Source: an uncultured Collinsella sp. (GTDB lineage Bacteria > Actinomycetota > Coriobacteriia > Coriobacteriales > Coriobacteriaceae). Taken from it: 6,597 bases of DNA. Position numbers and translations under genes: made by a program. The notes below the pieces were generated by a model, which was given only the letters and a program-made list of their open reading frames with translations, ran no database searches and was not told where the DNA came from. The stretch's first letter is position 1, and each line of letters starts with the position of its first letter. The stretch lies in the NCBI GenBank assembly GCA_900556205.1, contig USNX01000077.1:1-6597 (forward strand). Direction: 5' to 3'. Shown here in pieces: positions 1 to 5,749 of this stretch.

Positions 1-1232
1 ATCCAGCCGTCCTTCATGATGACGTCCATGTTGTCGGTGTTGAGCACGTGGATGTCGGCGGCGACGTCACCGTTGACGACCAGCAGGTCGGCGCACTTGC
101 CGGCCTCGATGGAACCGGTCTCGTCCTCGATGTGGCACATCTTGGCACCGTTGAGGGTGGCACAGGTGATGGTCTCGACCGGGGTGAAACCGATCTTGTC
201 GACGAACTCGTACATCTCCTCGATGGAGCAGGTGCCGTACGGGGTGACGAAGGAGAAGGAGTCGGAGCCGATCGTCATGACGACGCCGCGCTTCTTGGCC
301 TCGCGCAGGCAGTCGTAGTTGCGCTGCAGCTCCTTCTCGACCAGGGTGCCCTCGTACTTGTCGTGCAGCTCGGGGACGTAGACGGGCGGATAGGTGGCGT
401 ACCAGGTGGGCAGGAAGGCGATCGTCGGGGTGAAGAAGGTGCCCTGCTCGGCCATGAGGTCCATGGTGCGCTCATCGATATCGAAGCCGTGAATCAGCTG
501 CTCACAGCCAAAGCGAACGGAATCGTAGGCAGCGGCGTGGTTGTTGTAGCAGTGGCTCCACACGGGGATGCCGACCATCTTGGCCTCTTCGACCACGGCC
601 TGAATCTCCTCGGAGCAGTAGTGCTGGTCGCGACCGGAGTCCCAGCGCCAGATGCCGCCACCGGTAGCCCAGATCTTGATGGCATCGGGGTTCTCGCGCA
701 GGCGACGACGGACGGCCTTGCGCAGATCCCAAGGACCGTCGACCTGGTCGCCCCAGGGGTGCGATTCCTTGTTGAGCTCCTGGCTGCAGTGGTGGGAGTC
801 GCCGTGGCCGGCAACGCGGCAGAAGCCAAGGCCGGTGGCCAGAACGCGCGGGCCCTTGAAGACGCCCTTGTCGATGCAGTCACGGATCTGGATACCAAAG
901 CGGCCGATCTCGCAGACGGTGGTGAGGCCGTGGGTGAGGCAGTCGTAGGCCTGCTTGACGGCGACGGCCTGCTTCTCGAGGAGCGGTTGCATGACCCAGT
1001 CGGTGTCATCGTCGGTCAAGTTGCCCGAGAAGTGCAGGTGGGTGTCGATCAGGCCGGGAAGGACGGTCTTGCCGGCGGCGTCGATGACCTCAACGCCCTC
1101 GGGAAGGTCCTGCATGGCGCCGGCGTACTCGATCTTGCCGTTGTCGTCGACGAGAACGAGGGAGTTCTCGACCGGCTCGGCACCGGTACCGTCGATGAGC
1201 TTGCCGCCAACGATTGCATACTTAGTGGACAT
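1..1232 (-). CDS. Metal-dependent amidohydrolase (imidazolonepropionase/Xaa-Pro dipeptidase-like), 3' end missing
   Basis: The first 410 residues are visible and the frame is still open at the window edge. The protein opens with the small beta-sandwich typical of amidohydrolases (MSTKYAIVGGKLIDGTG) and then shows the binuclear metal-site pattern in order: HxH in LPGLIDTHLHF (His65, His67), the lysine expected to be carboxylated in AIKIWATGGG (Lys186), His227 in VWSHCYN, His248 in LIHGFD, and Asp324 in TIGSDSF. This set is known for the COG1228 group of amidohydrolases, which includes imidazolonepropionases, Xaa-Pro/Xaa-Arg dipeptidases and related cyclic-amide hydrolases. There is no signal peptide, so it is cytoplasmic. 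The start is chosen for a strong AAGGAGG four bases upstream. It lies 131 bases downstream of an APC permease on the same strand, suggesting it hydrolyses what the permease imports. The family is clear; the substrate is unknown. Nothing looks broken in the visible part. Confidence 0.9.
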   Translation of the reverse strand, partial: MSTKYAIVGGKLIDGTGAEPVENSLVLVDDNGKIEYAGAMQDLPEGVEVIDAAGKTVLPGLIDTHLHFSGNLTDDDTDWVMQPLLEKQAVAVKQAYDCLTHGLTTVCEIGRFGIQIRDCIDKGVFKGPRVLATGLGFCRVAGHGDSHHCSQELNKESHPWGDQVDGPWDLRKAVRRRLRENPDAIKIWATGGGIWRWDSGRDQHYCSEEIQAVVEEAKMVGIPVWSHCYNNHAAAYDSVRFGCEQLIHGFDIDERTMDLMAEQGTFFTPTIAFLPTWYATYPPVYVPELHDKYEGTLVEKELQRNYDCLREAKKRGVVMTIGSDSFSFVTPYGTCSIEEMYEFVDKIGFTPVETITCATLNGAKMCHIEDETGSIEAGKCADLLVVNGDVAADIHVLNTDNMDVIMKDGW

Positions 1233-1236
1233 GGTT

Positions 1237-1243
1237 CCTCCTT
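1237..1243 (-). promoter_or_regulatory. Ribosome binding site of the amidohydrolase gene
   Basis: AAGGAGG on the minus strand, four bases before ATG at 1232. It fixes the start codon. It abuts and shares one base with the palindrome at 1243-1254. Confidence 0.85.
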
Positions 1244-1254
1244 ATGGATCCATA
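1243..1254. promoter_or_regulatory. 12-base perfect palindrome next to the ribosome site
   Basis: TATGGATCCATA is a perfect palindrome directly upstream of the amidohydrolase ribosome site. Its position suits a repressor operator or an RNA element controlling translation, but no regulator is identifiable and a palindrome of this length can arise by chance. Confidence 0.3.
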
Positions 1255-1280
1255 TAGTGGGCGAGGCCGTGTTGGGTTAA
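1251..1280 (-). promoter_or_regulatory. Weak candidate internal promoter before the amidohydrolase
   Basis: On the minus strand TTAACC (1275-1280) is followed after 18 bases by TATATG (1251-1256). Each matches four of six bases of the vegetative -35 and -10 consensus. If used, transcription would begin very close to the ribosome site and the -10 would overlap the 1243-1254 palindrome. The match is weak, and read-through from the permease gene is an equally good way to express the hydrolase. Confidence 0.2.
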
Positions 1281-1288
1281 GGCCTCGC
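1261..1288 (-). other. Stem-loop between permease and amidohydrolase
   Basis: GCGAGGCC (1261-1268) and GGCCTCGC (1281-1288) form a perfect eight-base-pair stem with a 12-base loop. No run of U follows on the minus-strand transcript, so it is not a standard intrinsic terminator. In an operon it could act as a processing or stability element that sets different levels for the two genes. Confidence 0.45.
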
Positions 1289-1303
1289 AAAGCTACCCAA
1301 GTG

Positions 1304-1340
1304 GCGCCGGGTTCGGCGCGCGGAAGAGAGGGGCCCGCGC
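1304..1340 (-). other. GC-rich hairpins just after the permease stop
   Basis: Two stems sit here. GCGCCG (1304-1309) pairs with CGGCGC (1314-1319) around a four-base loop. GCGCGG (1318-1323) pairs with CCGCGC (1335-1340). They overlap by two bases, so only one can be fully formed. They lie 24-60 bases after the permease stop on its transcript. Neither has a U tract. They may protect the permease mRNA 3' end or weaken read-through. Confidence 0.4.
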
Positions 1341-1363
1341 ACCTGATCCGCCCCGGCTCGGCG

Positions 1364-2815
1364 TTACTTTTTGCGGGAATTGGTGAAAGCCATGAGGGCC
1401 AGGCCAATAGCCAACCAGCCGATCACGATGCTCCACTCCACCATGTTGAGGGAGGCGGGAGAGAACGGAATCACGAGCAGGCCGATGATGATGGCGCAGG
1501 CAGCGATAGCGAGGCCGATGCCAAACTTGCCGCCGGGTACCTCGTAGGGACGAGGCAGGTCGGGCTCGGTGAAGCGCATGCGCAGGCAAGCGAGGGCGAC
1601 CATGCCGCAGGAGAAGATGAAGGCGAGAGCCGACACGTTGGTCAGAGGGATGAGCATGTTCTTGCCCAGGAACGGACCGACGACGGTGATGACGCCCAGA
1701 ACGACGCAGGCAAGCTTGGGAGCGCCGGACTTGGGGTCGACCTCGGCGAACTGCTCGGGCAGCTGGCCCTTGCGGCCCATGGCGAGCATGATGCGGCTCG
1801 TTGCGCCGTAGAAGGAGTTCATCGGGCCCATGGGTCCAAGCGTGGCGATGACGAGCATGGCCAGGTACAGGAGCATGTTGATGCCCTTGAGGCAGGCGAG
1901 CGCGGGAACCGGACTCTTAACGAACTCATGCCAGTCGAGGATGGTGCCAAACGAGTAGATACAGACCATGTAGAAGCCGCCGGCGGCCAGCAGTGCCAGG
2001 GAGATGATCTTGCCGAACTTGTTCCAGTTGAGGCCCTCGGCTGCTTCCTCAGCCTGCTGAGGAATGGTGTCGAAGCCGGCATAGAAGAACGGGGTCAGAA
2101 CCAGGACCGACACGATGCCGGCGACCAGGCTGGTGCCCTCGGTAGCGGCCTTGCCGCCGCCAGCGCCGGTGACCTGGGAGAACACGGGCATGGCGTTGTC
2201 CGGCGAGCCGGTGAACAGCGAGACGCCCATGGCGAGCAGCATGCCGCAGAGCAGGGCCTTGGTCAAGAAGGCCTGGAGCTTGGCAGCCGAGCTGGCACCG
2301 CGGAAGTTGAGGAAGATGACGTAGACTGCAAAGCCGAGTGCGATCAGCGTCGGGAACAGGTAAACGTCGGCGCCCAGGATGGTGTAGAGCTTGACGGCGC
2401 GCAGCCACTCAAGACCGGGCAGGCTGCCGAACATCTCGGACACGAGGGTCGAAATGGCGATGGCCTCCCACGGGCACAGGATGCCGTTGCCCAGGGCCAG
2501 GAGCCAACCGGTGATGTAGCTCAGCGTACGGCCAAAACTACGATCGACATACTCGACGATACCGCCCGAGATGGGGATAGCAGCCGTGAGCTCACCGAAA
2601 ACAGCTCCGACGGGCACGAGGAAGATTGCGCCCAAGAGGAATGCGATCATAGCGGGAACGGGACCGCCGCCCACGACCATCCAGTCGCCGACCTGCAGAA
2701 CCCAACCGGTACCGATGATGGCACCGAAACCGATGGTGAAGAAGTTCCAGAGCGAAAGCGTTTTCTTCATGCCGCCGTTATCCTCGACTGCAACTTCTGC
2801 GTTCTTGTCCGCCAT
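1364..2815 (-). CDS. APC-family amino acid/amine permease
   Basis: A 483-residue inner-membrane transporter with about 12 hydrophobic segments, the normal size for the amino acid-polyamine-organocation (APC) superfamily. The first segment carries the unwound substrate-binding motif GFGAIIGTGW (residues 29-38). GELTAAIPISGG (74-85) fits the second and third segments, and FFYAGFDTIPQQAEE (243-257) is the conserved sixth-segment region. A basic cytoplasmic loop contains SRIMLAMGRKGQLPEQF (340-356), as in this family. The first 18 residues are polar and cytoplasmic. I place the start at ATG 2815, not at an in-frame ATG 16 codons earlier, because AAAGGAGG lies six bases before it. It is the first gene of a probable two-gene operon with the amidohydrolase. 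APC members carry amino acids, amines or related cations by proton or sodium symport or by exchange; the substrate cannot be told from the sequence. Confidence 0.93.
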   Translation of the reverse strand: MADKNAEVAVEDNGGMKKTLSLWNFFTIGFGAIIGTGWVLQVGDWMVVGGGPVPAMIAFLLGAIFLVPVGAVFGELTAAIPISGGIVEYVDRSFGRTLSYITGWLLALGNGILCPWEAIAISTLVSEMFGSLPGLEWLRAVKLYTILGADVYLFPTLIALGFAVYVIFLNFRGASSAAKLQAFLTKALLCGMLLAMGVSLFTGSPDNAMPVFSQVTGAGGGKAATEGTSLVAGIVSVLVLTPFFYAGFDTIPQQAEEAAEGLNWNKFGKIISLALLAAGGFYMVCIYSFGTILDWHEFVKSPVPALACLKGINMLLYLAMLVIATLGPMGPMNSFYGATSRIMLAMGRKGQLPEQFAEVDPKSGAPKLACVVLGVITVVGPFLGKNMLIPLTNVSALAFIFSCGMVALACLRMRFTEPDLPRPYEVPGGKFGIGLAIAACAIIIGLLVIPFSPASLNMVEWSIVIGWLAIGLALMAFTNSRKK

Positions 2816-2821
2816 TGTTCC

Positions 2822-2829
2822 CCTCCTTT
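2822..2829 (-). promoter_or_regulatory. Ribosome binding site of the permease gene
   Basis: AAAGGAGG on the minus strand, six bases before ATG 2815. It decides this start over the longer reading frame beginning at 2863. Confidence 0.85.
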
Positions 2830-2836
2830 CCTTTTT

Positions 2837-2852
2837 GACGCCTCTTGGCGTC
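2837..2852 (-). other. Leader hairpin of the permease mRNA
   Basis: GACGCC (2837-2842) and GGCGTC (2847-2852) form a perfect six-base-pair stem with a four-base loop, ending seven bases upstream of the ribosome site. It leaves the ribosome site free, so a role in mRNA stability fits better than translational blocking. Confidence 0.35.
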
Positions 2853-3157
2853 GCCCCTTGCACGGCCTGTTTTGCCGCGCCTTTTATTTCGTAGCTTTAG
2901 GATACGGCCTTGGCACGGCAGCGCCGCTTGTGGCTCGACCGAAGGCAGAACTGCAAAACGAGCGGCGCCGTTTTTGGGACGAACGGCGGGAGACGTCATT
3001 CGTCTTGGACGCTTTCATCTTGTCTGCTTTTGAAGACCTGTTGCCGTGACGCTTGGCGCGCGGCGCGGCAACGTTCATACCATTTGTCAGGCTTTTGGCG
3101 CACATACCCATGTGTCGTGCATCTTTTTATGTAGGATAGACAAGTTACACATGAGGC

Positions 3158-3164
3158 AAGGTGA
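3158..3164 (+). promoter_or_regulatory. Ribosome binding site of the C39-like peptidase gene
   Basis: AAGGTGA lies five bases before ATG 3170 and matches the 3' part of the consensus AAGGAGGTGA. It favours ATG 3170 over the in-frame GTG at 3161, which lies inside this motif. Confidence 0.6.
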
Positions 3165-3169
3165 TTCGA

Positions 3170-4171
3170 ATGGCATACGGATACAATGACGGCGACCAAC
3201 GGCCACAAAGCGTGCGCCTTGCCGGCCGCACCACGCCAACGCCCAGAAGCACCTCCGACAACGACAACCCGCAGCGCCCCCAAGAGCAGCCCGGGGCTTC
3301 TTCGCGGCAACAAAGCCGTACCGTGCAGCAGTCAGACCGTGTGAGTACAAGCACACGCCAACGCCAGACCGACACATCGCAGCCGCGCCGCTACGATCAT
3401 CGCAAGACCGACTACTACGTTAAGCGCTCCTTTTCGAGACCCCAACGCGATCGCGACAGCTCGACCTCTCGCCCTGCGCCACATGCCGAAAGCCATGGAC
3501 TGCCAGTCCGCCGCCTTCGCCTTGCGCTTTGTTCCATTGCCGCCTGCCTGGTCTTTTTATTCTTAGGGTCCTGCATCTCTCACGGCTCAGCCGGTCTTGA
3601 ACCGACCGCCGAGGACAAGCTGCTCAAGGCCCCGGTCGCTCCCGGCTATTCGTTTGCGTTCTCGACCCCGCGGTCGCAATGGCAGGCCGGCACCATGCCC
3701 CACATCTACCAAATTGACCCCGCATGGTCGGAGCTGCCCTATGCCGGTGGCACTATTCGCGAAAACGCTTGCGGTCCTACCTGCCTCACCATGGTCTATA
3801 TCTTTAAGACCGGCCATACCGATAAGACGCCGGTCGATATATGCGCACTGGCCGAAGCCGGCAACTACGCCCCCACCGGTGCCACCGAGTGGTCGTTTAT
3901 GACAGGCGGTGCGTGGCAGCTGGGGCTCAACGGAACACAGCTCTATAACGATCGCGAATCGATTACCCAAGCACTTCGCTCGGGTGTGCCCGTCATCGCC
4001 GCAGTGCGCCCCGGTACGTTTACCAACGTAGGCCACTACATCGTGCTCTACGGCATCGACGATGCCAACCAGATTGGCGTCTACGACCCCAACTCGGCCA
4101 GCCGCAGCGCCCGCCGCTGGGGCGTCGTAGAGGTCCTCAACGAAGTCGAAGCCATGTGGGCCTACTACTAG
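3170..4171 (+). CDS. Membrane-anchored C39-like cysteine peptidase domain protein
   Basis: A 333-residue protein in three parts. Residues 1-113 are polar and rich in Gln, Arg, Ser, Thr and Pro, with no fold expected. Residues 115-134 form one hydrophobic membrane segment preceded by VRRLRLAL, so positive charge lies on the inside and the C-terminus outside. Residues about 175-333 resemble the C39-like papain-fold family (Peptidase_C39_2): Cys201 in ENACGPTCLTMVY, His289 in NVGHYIVLYGID, and Asp306 in VYDPNS make a plausible catalytic triad. Such proteins are known as surface or secreted peptidases, or as inactive relatives, in Gram-positive bacteria; the target is unknown. A lipobox-like FLGSC ends the membrane segment at Cys135, but it is far from the N-terminus. 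The gene stands alone, divergent from the permease and convergent with arcC. Its TAG stop is shared with an extragenic repeat. The fold call is firm; the function is not. Confidence 0.85.
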   Translation: MAYGYNDGDQRPQSVRLAGRTTPTPRSTSDNDNPQRPQEQPGASSRQQSRTVQQSDRVSTSTRQRQTDTSQPRRYDHRKTDYYVKRSFSRPQRDRDSSTSRPAPHAESHGLPVRRLRLALCSIAACLVFLFLGSCISHGSAGLEPTAEDKLLKAPVAPGYSFAFSTPRSQWQAGTMPHIYQIDPAWSELPYAGGTIRENACGPTCLTMVYIFKTGHTDKTPVDICALAEAGNYAPTGATEWSFMTGGAWQLGLNGTQLYNDRESITQALRSGVPVIAAVRPGTFTNVGHYIVLYGIDDANQIGVYDPNSASRSARRWGVVEVLNEVEAMWAYY

Positions 4172-4252
4172 TCATTGGGGACAGACTTAAATGAGTGGTC
4201 ATTGGGGACGCTCTTGTTTGACTAGTCATTTAAGAACGTCCCCAATGACTAG
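4168..4252. repeat. Three-copy extragenic palindromic repeat (CATTGGGGAC type)
   Basis: Three related units of about 26-30 bases share the core GTCATTGGGGAC: direct copies at 4169-4194 and 4196-4225, and an inverted copy at 4222-4251. Copies 2 and 3 form a near-perfect 56-base palindrome (4196-4251) centred on CTAG. Copy 1 pairs with copy 3 at 23 of 26 positions, with one three-base internal mismatch. One extra pair (4168 with 4252) extends this to 24. Repeats containing GGGGACAGAC-like words are, from memory, common near REP-associated tyrosine (IS200-like) transposases in many bacteria; none is in this window, so that link is inference. The first copy overlaps the stop codon of the peptidase gene. 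Confidence 0.8.
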
Positions 4253-4261
4253 GTGAATAGC

Positions 4262-4294
4262 AAAAGCCCCGCAGTCGGAGCGGACTGCGGGGCT
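4262..4294 (-). terminator. Intrinsic terminator of arcC
   Basis: A perfect 12-base-pair stem (4265-4276 with 4283-4294) with a six-base loop is followed on the minus strand by TTTT (4262-4265). It lies 65 bases after the arcC stop. On the plus strand no U run follows, so it would end the peptidase transcript less efficiently. Confidence 0.8.
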
Positions 4295-4313
4295 CATGAA
4301 GAGAGGCTAGTTT

Positions 4314-4337
4314 GTGGGCGCTTTGCCTAGCGCCCAC
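4314..4337 (-). other. Hairpin directly after arcC
   Basis: GTGGGCGCT (4314-4322) and AGCGCCCAC (4329-4337) make a perfect nine-base-pair stem with a six-base loop, starting 22 bases after the arcC stop. No U tract follows on either strand. It is probably a 3'-end stability element in tandem with the terminator at 4262-4294. Confidence 0.5.
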
Positions 4338-4359
4338 GAGAGAGGCAACAGAGTAGAGA

Positions 4360-5322
4360 CTACTCGTGGATGCGGGTACCGGAGAGGCCAGCCATGGTCT
4401 CGGCGGCCTTGTCCAGAGCGCCGATGATGCAGGTACGGCCCTTACGGGAACGGGCGAACTTGATGGCAGCGCGGACCTTGGGCTCCATGGAACCCTTGCC
4501 GAACTGGCCCTCGTCGGCCAGGCGCTCGGCCTCGTCGGCGGTGAGGTCCTCGAGCTCCTCCTGGTTGGGCTTGCCGAAGTTGATGGCGACGTGCTCGACG
4601 GCGGTCAGCAGGAACAGGACGTCGGCGTCGCAGTCCTCGGCCAGCAGCTCGCCGCCCAGGTCCTTGTCGATGACGGCGGGAACGCCCTTGTAGCAACCCT
4701 TGTTCTCGTAGTCGCGGACGACGGGGATGCCGCCGCCACCGCAGGCGATAACGATGAACTCGTTGTCGAGCAGGTTGAGGATGGAGTCAGCCTCGACGAT
4801 CTTCTTGGGATCGGGGGAAGCGACGACGCGACGCCAGCCGCGGCCGGAATCCTCGACGAAGACCTTGGAAGGATCCTCGGCCATGAACTCCTTGGCCTGC
4901 TCCTCGGTGTAGAAGGGGCCGATGGGCTTGGTCGGGTTCTTGAACGCGGGATCATCCGGATCGCACTCGATCTGGGTGACGACGGTGGCGGCGTGCCAAC
5001 GCTTATAGCGCTTGTGCATCTCGCGGCCGATGCCCTGCTGCAGGTGATAGCCGATGTAGCCCTGGGACATGGCGCCGCACTCGGGCAGCGGCATCTCGGG
5101 GGTACCGATGGCGTCGTGGGCAGCGGCGAAGGCGTTCTGGATCATGCCGACCTGCGGGCCATTGCCGTGGGTGATGATGATCTCGTTGCCCTGCTCGATG
5201 AGACCAAGGAGAGCGTGGGCGGTGTTGCTCACGGCCTCGATCTGCTCGACGGGGTTGTTGCCGAGGGCGTTGCCGCCAAGGGCGACGACAATACGATCGG
5301 GCTTGCCAAGAGGCTTAGACAT
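4360..5322 (-). CDS. arcC: Carbamate kinase
   Basis: A 320-residue cytoplasmic enzyme of the amino acid kinase fold, the usual length for the family. It interconverts carbamoyl phosphate plus ADP with carbamate plus ATP, normally as the ATP-making last step of arginine, agmatine or ureide breakdown. Visible family motifs are VALGGNAL (13-20), ITHGNGPQVGM (50-60), AMSQGYIGY (84-92), PTKPIGPFYT (130-139), EDSGRGWRRVVASPDP (157-172), ACGGGGIPV (193-201), VIDKDLG (217-223), FLLTAVEHVAINFGKP (237-252) and GSMEPKV (277-283). All key glycine-rich loops and the active-site lysines are present, so it should be active. I chose ATG 5322, not the in-frame ATG 12 codons earlier, because AAAGGA sits eight bases before it. 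No arginine deiminase or ornithine carbamoyltransferase gene is next to it in the window, so the carbamoyl phosphate source is unknown. It has its own terminator and a long structured leader and is probably monocistronic. Confidence 0.96.
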   Translation of the reverse strand: MSKPLGKPDRIVVALGGNALGNNPVEQIEAVSNTAHALLGLIEQGNEIIITHGNGPQVGMIQNAFAAAHDAIGTPEMPLPECGAMSQGYIGYHLQQGIGREMHKRYKRWHAATVVTQIECDPDDPAFKNPTKPIGPFYTEEQAKEFMAEDPSKVFVEDSGRGWRRVVASPDPKKIVEADSILNLLDNEFIVIACGGGGIPVVRDYENKGCYKGVPAVIDKDLGGELLAEDCDADVLFLLTAVEHVAINFGKPNQEELEDLTADEAERLADEGQFGKGSMEPKVRAAIKFARSRKGRTCIIGALDKAAETMAGLSGTRIHE

Positions 5323-5330
5323 TGCTGGAA

Positions 5331-5336
5331 TCCTTT
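5331..5336 (-). promoter_or_regulatory. Ribosome binding site of arcC
   Basis: AAAGGA on the minus strand, eight bases before ATG 5322. It decides this start over the upstream ATG at 5358. Confidence 0.75.
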
Positions 5337-5357
5337 CTGTAAAAGGCCTACAACCCA

Positions 5358-5395
5358 TTAATAACCCGCGTCCGTGCGATACGCGAGTTTATTAA
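5358..5395 (-). promoter_or_regulatory. Long inverted repeat in the arcC leader
   Basis: The left arm 5358-5371 (TTAATAACCCGCGT) and right arm 5381-5395 (ACGCGAGTTTATTAA) pair over about 14 positions with one mismatch and one bulged base, around a nine-base loop. Outside it, AACC (5352-5355) and GGTT (5396-5399) could extend the pairing after a small gap. It begins 35 bases upstream of the arcC start. It could be an operator for a dimeric regulator or a leader hairpin in the mRNA; the sequence does not decide between them. Confidence 0.5.
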
Positions 5396-5397
5396 GG

Positions 5398-5456
5398 TTT
5401 ATATTCTCTTTATCGCTCATTTTATTCATTTTGAAAATAGCGGAACGGTGAACGGT
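5398..5456 (-). promoter_or_regulatory. Probable AT-rich promoter region of arcC
   Basis: This stretch is much more AT-rich than the coding DNA around it. On the minus strand it offers -10-like words TATAAA (5398-5403) and TAAAAT, but neither has a good -35 at the usual distance. An imperfect inverted repeat (CGCT...ATTTT / AAAATAGCG, 5414-5442) and an exact seven-base tandem repeat GAACGGT (5443-5456, plus strand) lie beside it and could be regulator sites. Confidence 0.3.
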
Positions 5457-5645
5457 CGTTTTTATCCGCTCAGCGTACAGAACCCCAGCTCAGGCATATC
5501 TACGCCATTTACGTGCAACTTTATTTAAATGCAGCGAGGATTATGTCGGATTATGCAAACTACATCTCTGCTAAACACAAAACAGACAGCGTAAAATCTT
5601 ACTCGCACTATACGAGATTCTATGCACTTATAAGTCGAGTATGCA

Positions 5646-5669
5646 CCCCTGCAAAAACAAGGGGCTTTT
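5646..5669 (+). terminator. Weak terminator-like hairpin
   Basis: CCCCT (5646-5650) pairs with AGGGG (5660-5664) around a nine-base loop and is followed by CTTTT on the plus strand. The stem is short and no plus-strand gene precedes it in this region, so it may be incidental. Confidence 0.2.
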
Positions 5670-5749
5670 CATCCAGCAAAAGGAATAAAGAAGAGCTCCG
5701 AAAAGACGGCAACAGCCAAGTCCCCCATCCATCCCCAAAGTGGCGCGAG

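Larger units (their letters stand above)
2816..3169. other. Divergent intergenic region
   Basis: 354 bases between two genes reading away from each other, so it should hold both promoters. I see no confident -35/-10 pair for either. On the plus side TAGGAT (3132-3137), 32 bases before the peptidase start, resembles a -10 but lacks a good -35. CACAT (3101-3105) and ATGTG (3110-3114) form a short inverted repeat. Near 2955-2974, AAAACG and CGTTTT flank a GC-rich centre and could make a weak hairpin. No gene is supported here. Confidence 0.5.

Noticed and set aside
48..1280. 410-codon open frame antisense to the amidohydrolase
   Set aside because: It lies in exact codon register opposite a gene with clear family motifs. 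Its protein is a low-complexity Val/Gly/Asp/Ala string, the usual shadow in GC-rich DNA.
2955..2974. Bidirectional terminator in the divergent region
   Set aside because: The stem is only six base pairs and no gene ends here on either strand.
1244..3049. 601-codon open frame antisense to the permease
   Set aside because: Its composition (Glu, Gly, Asp and His-rich) is typical of the strand opposite a membrane protein, and it has no domain I recognise. The opposite strand is a convincing permease.
3161..3169. GTG start at 3161 for the peptidase gene
   Set aside because: The GTG lies within the ribosome-site-like AAGGTGA that is well spaced for ATG 3170. It would add only three residues.
4366..5361. 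331-codon open frame antisense to arcC
   Set aside because: It is the mirror of carbamate kinase, whose motifs are unmistakable, and the translated product is low-complexity.
5414..5442. Arginine-repressor (ARG box) site upstream of arcC
   Set aside because: The stretch has an ATTCAT-like half-site, but the second half does not match the TGAAT...ATTCA symmetry; it is a common AT-rich resemblance.
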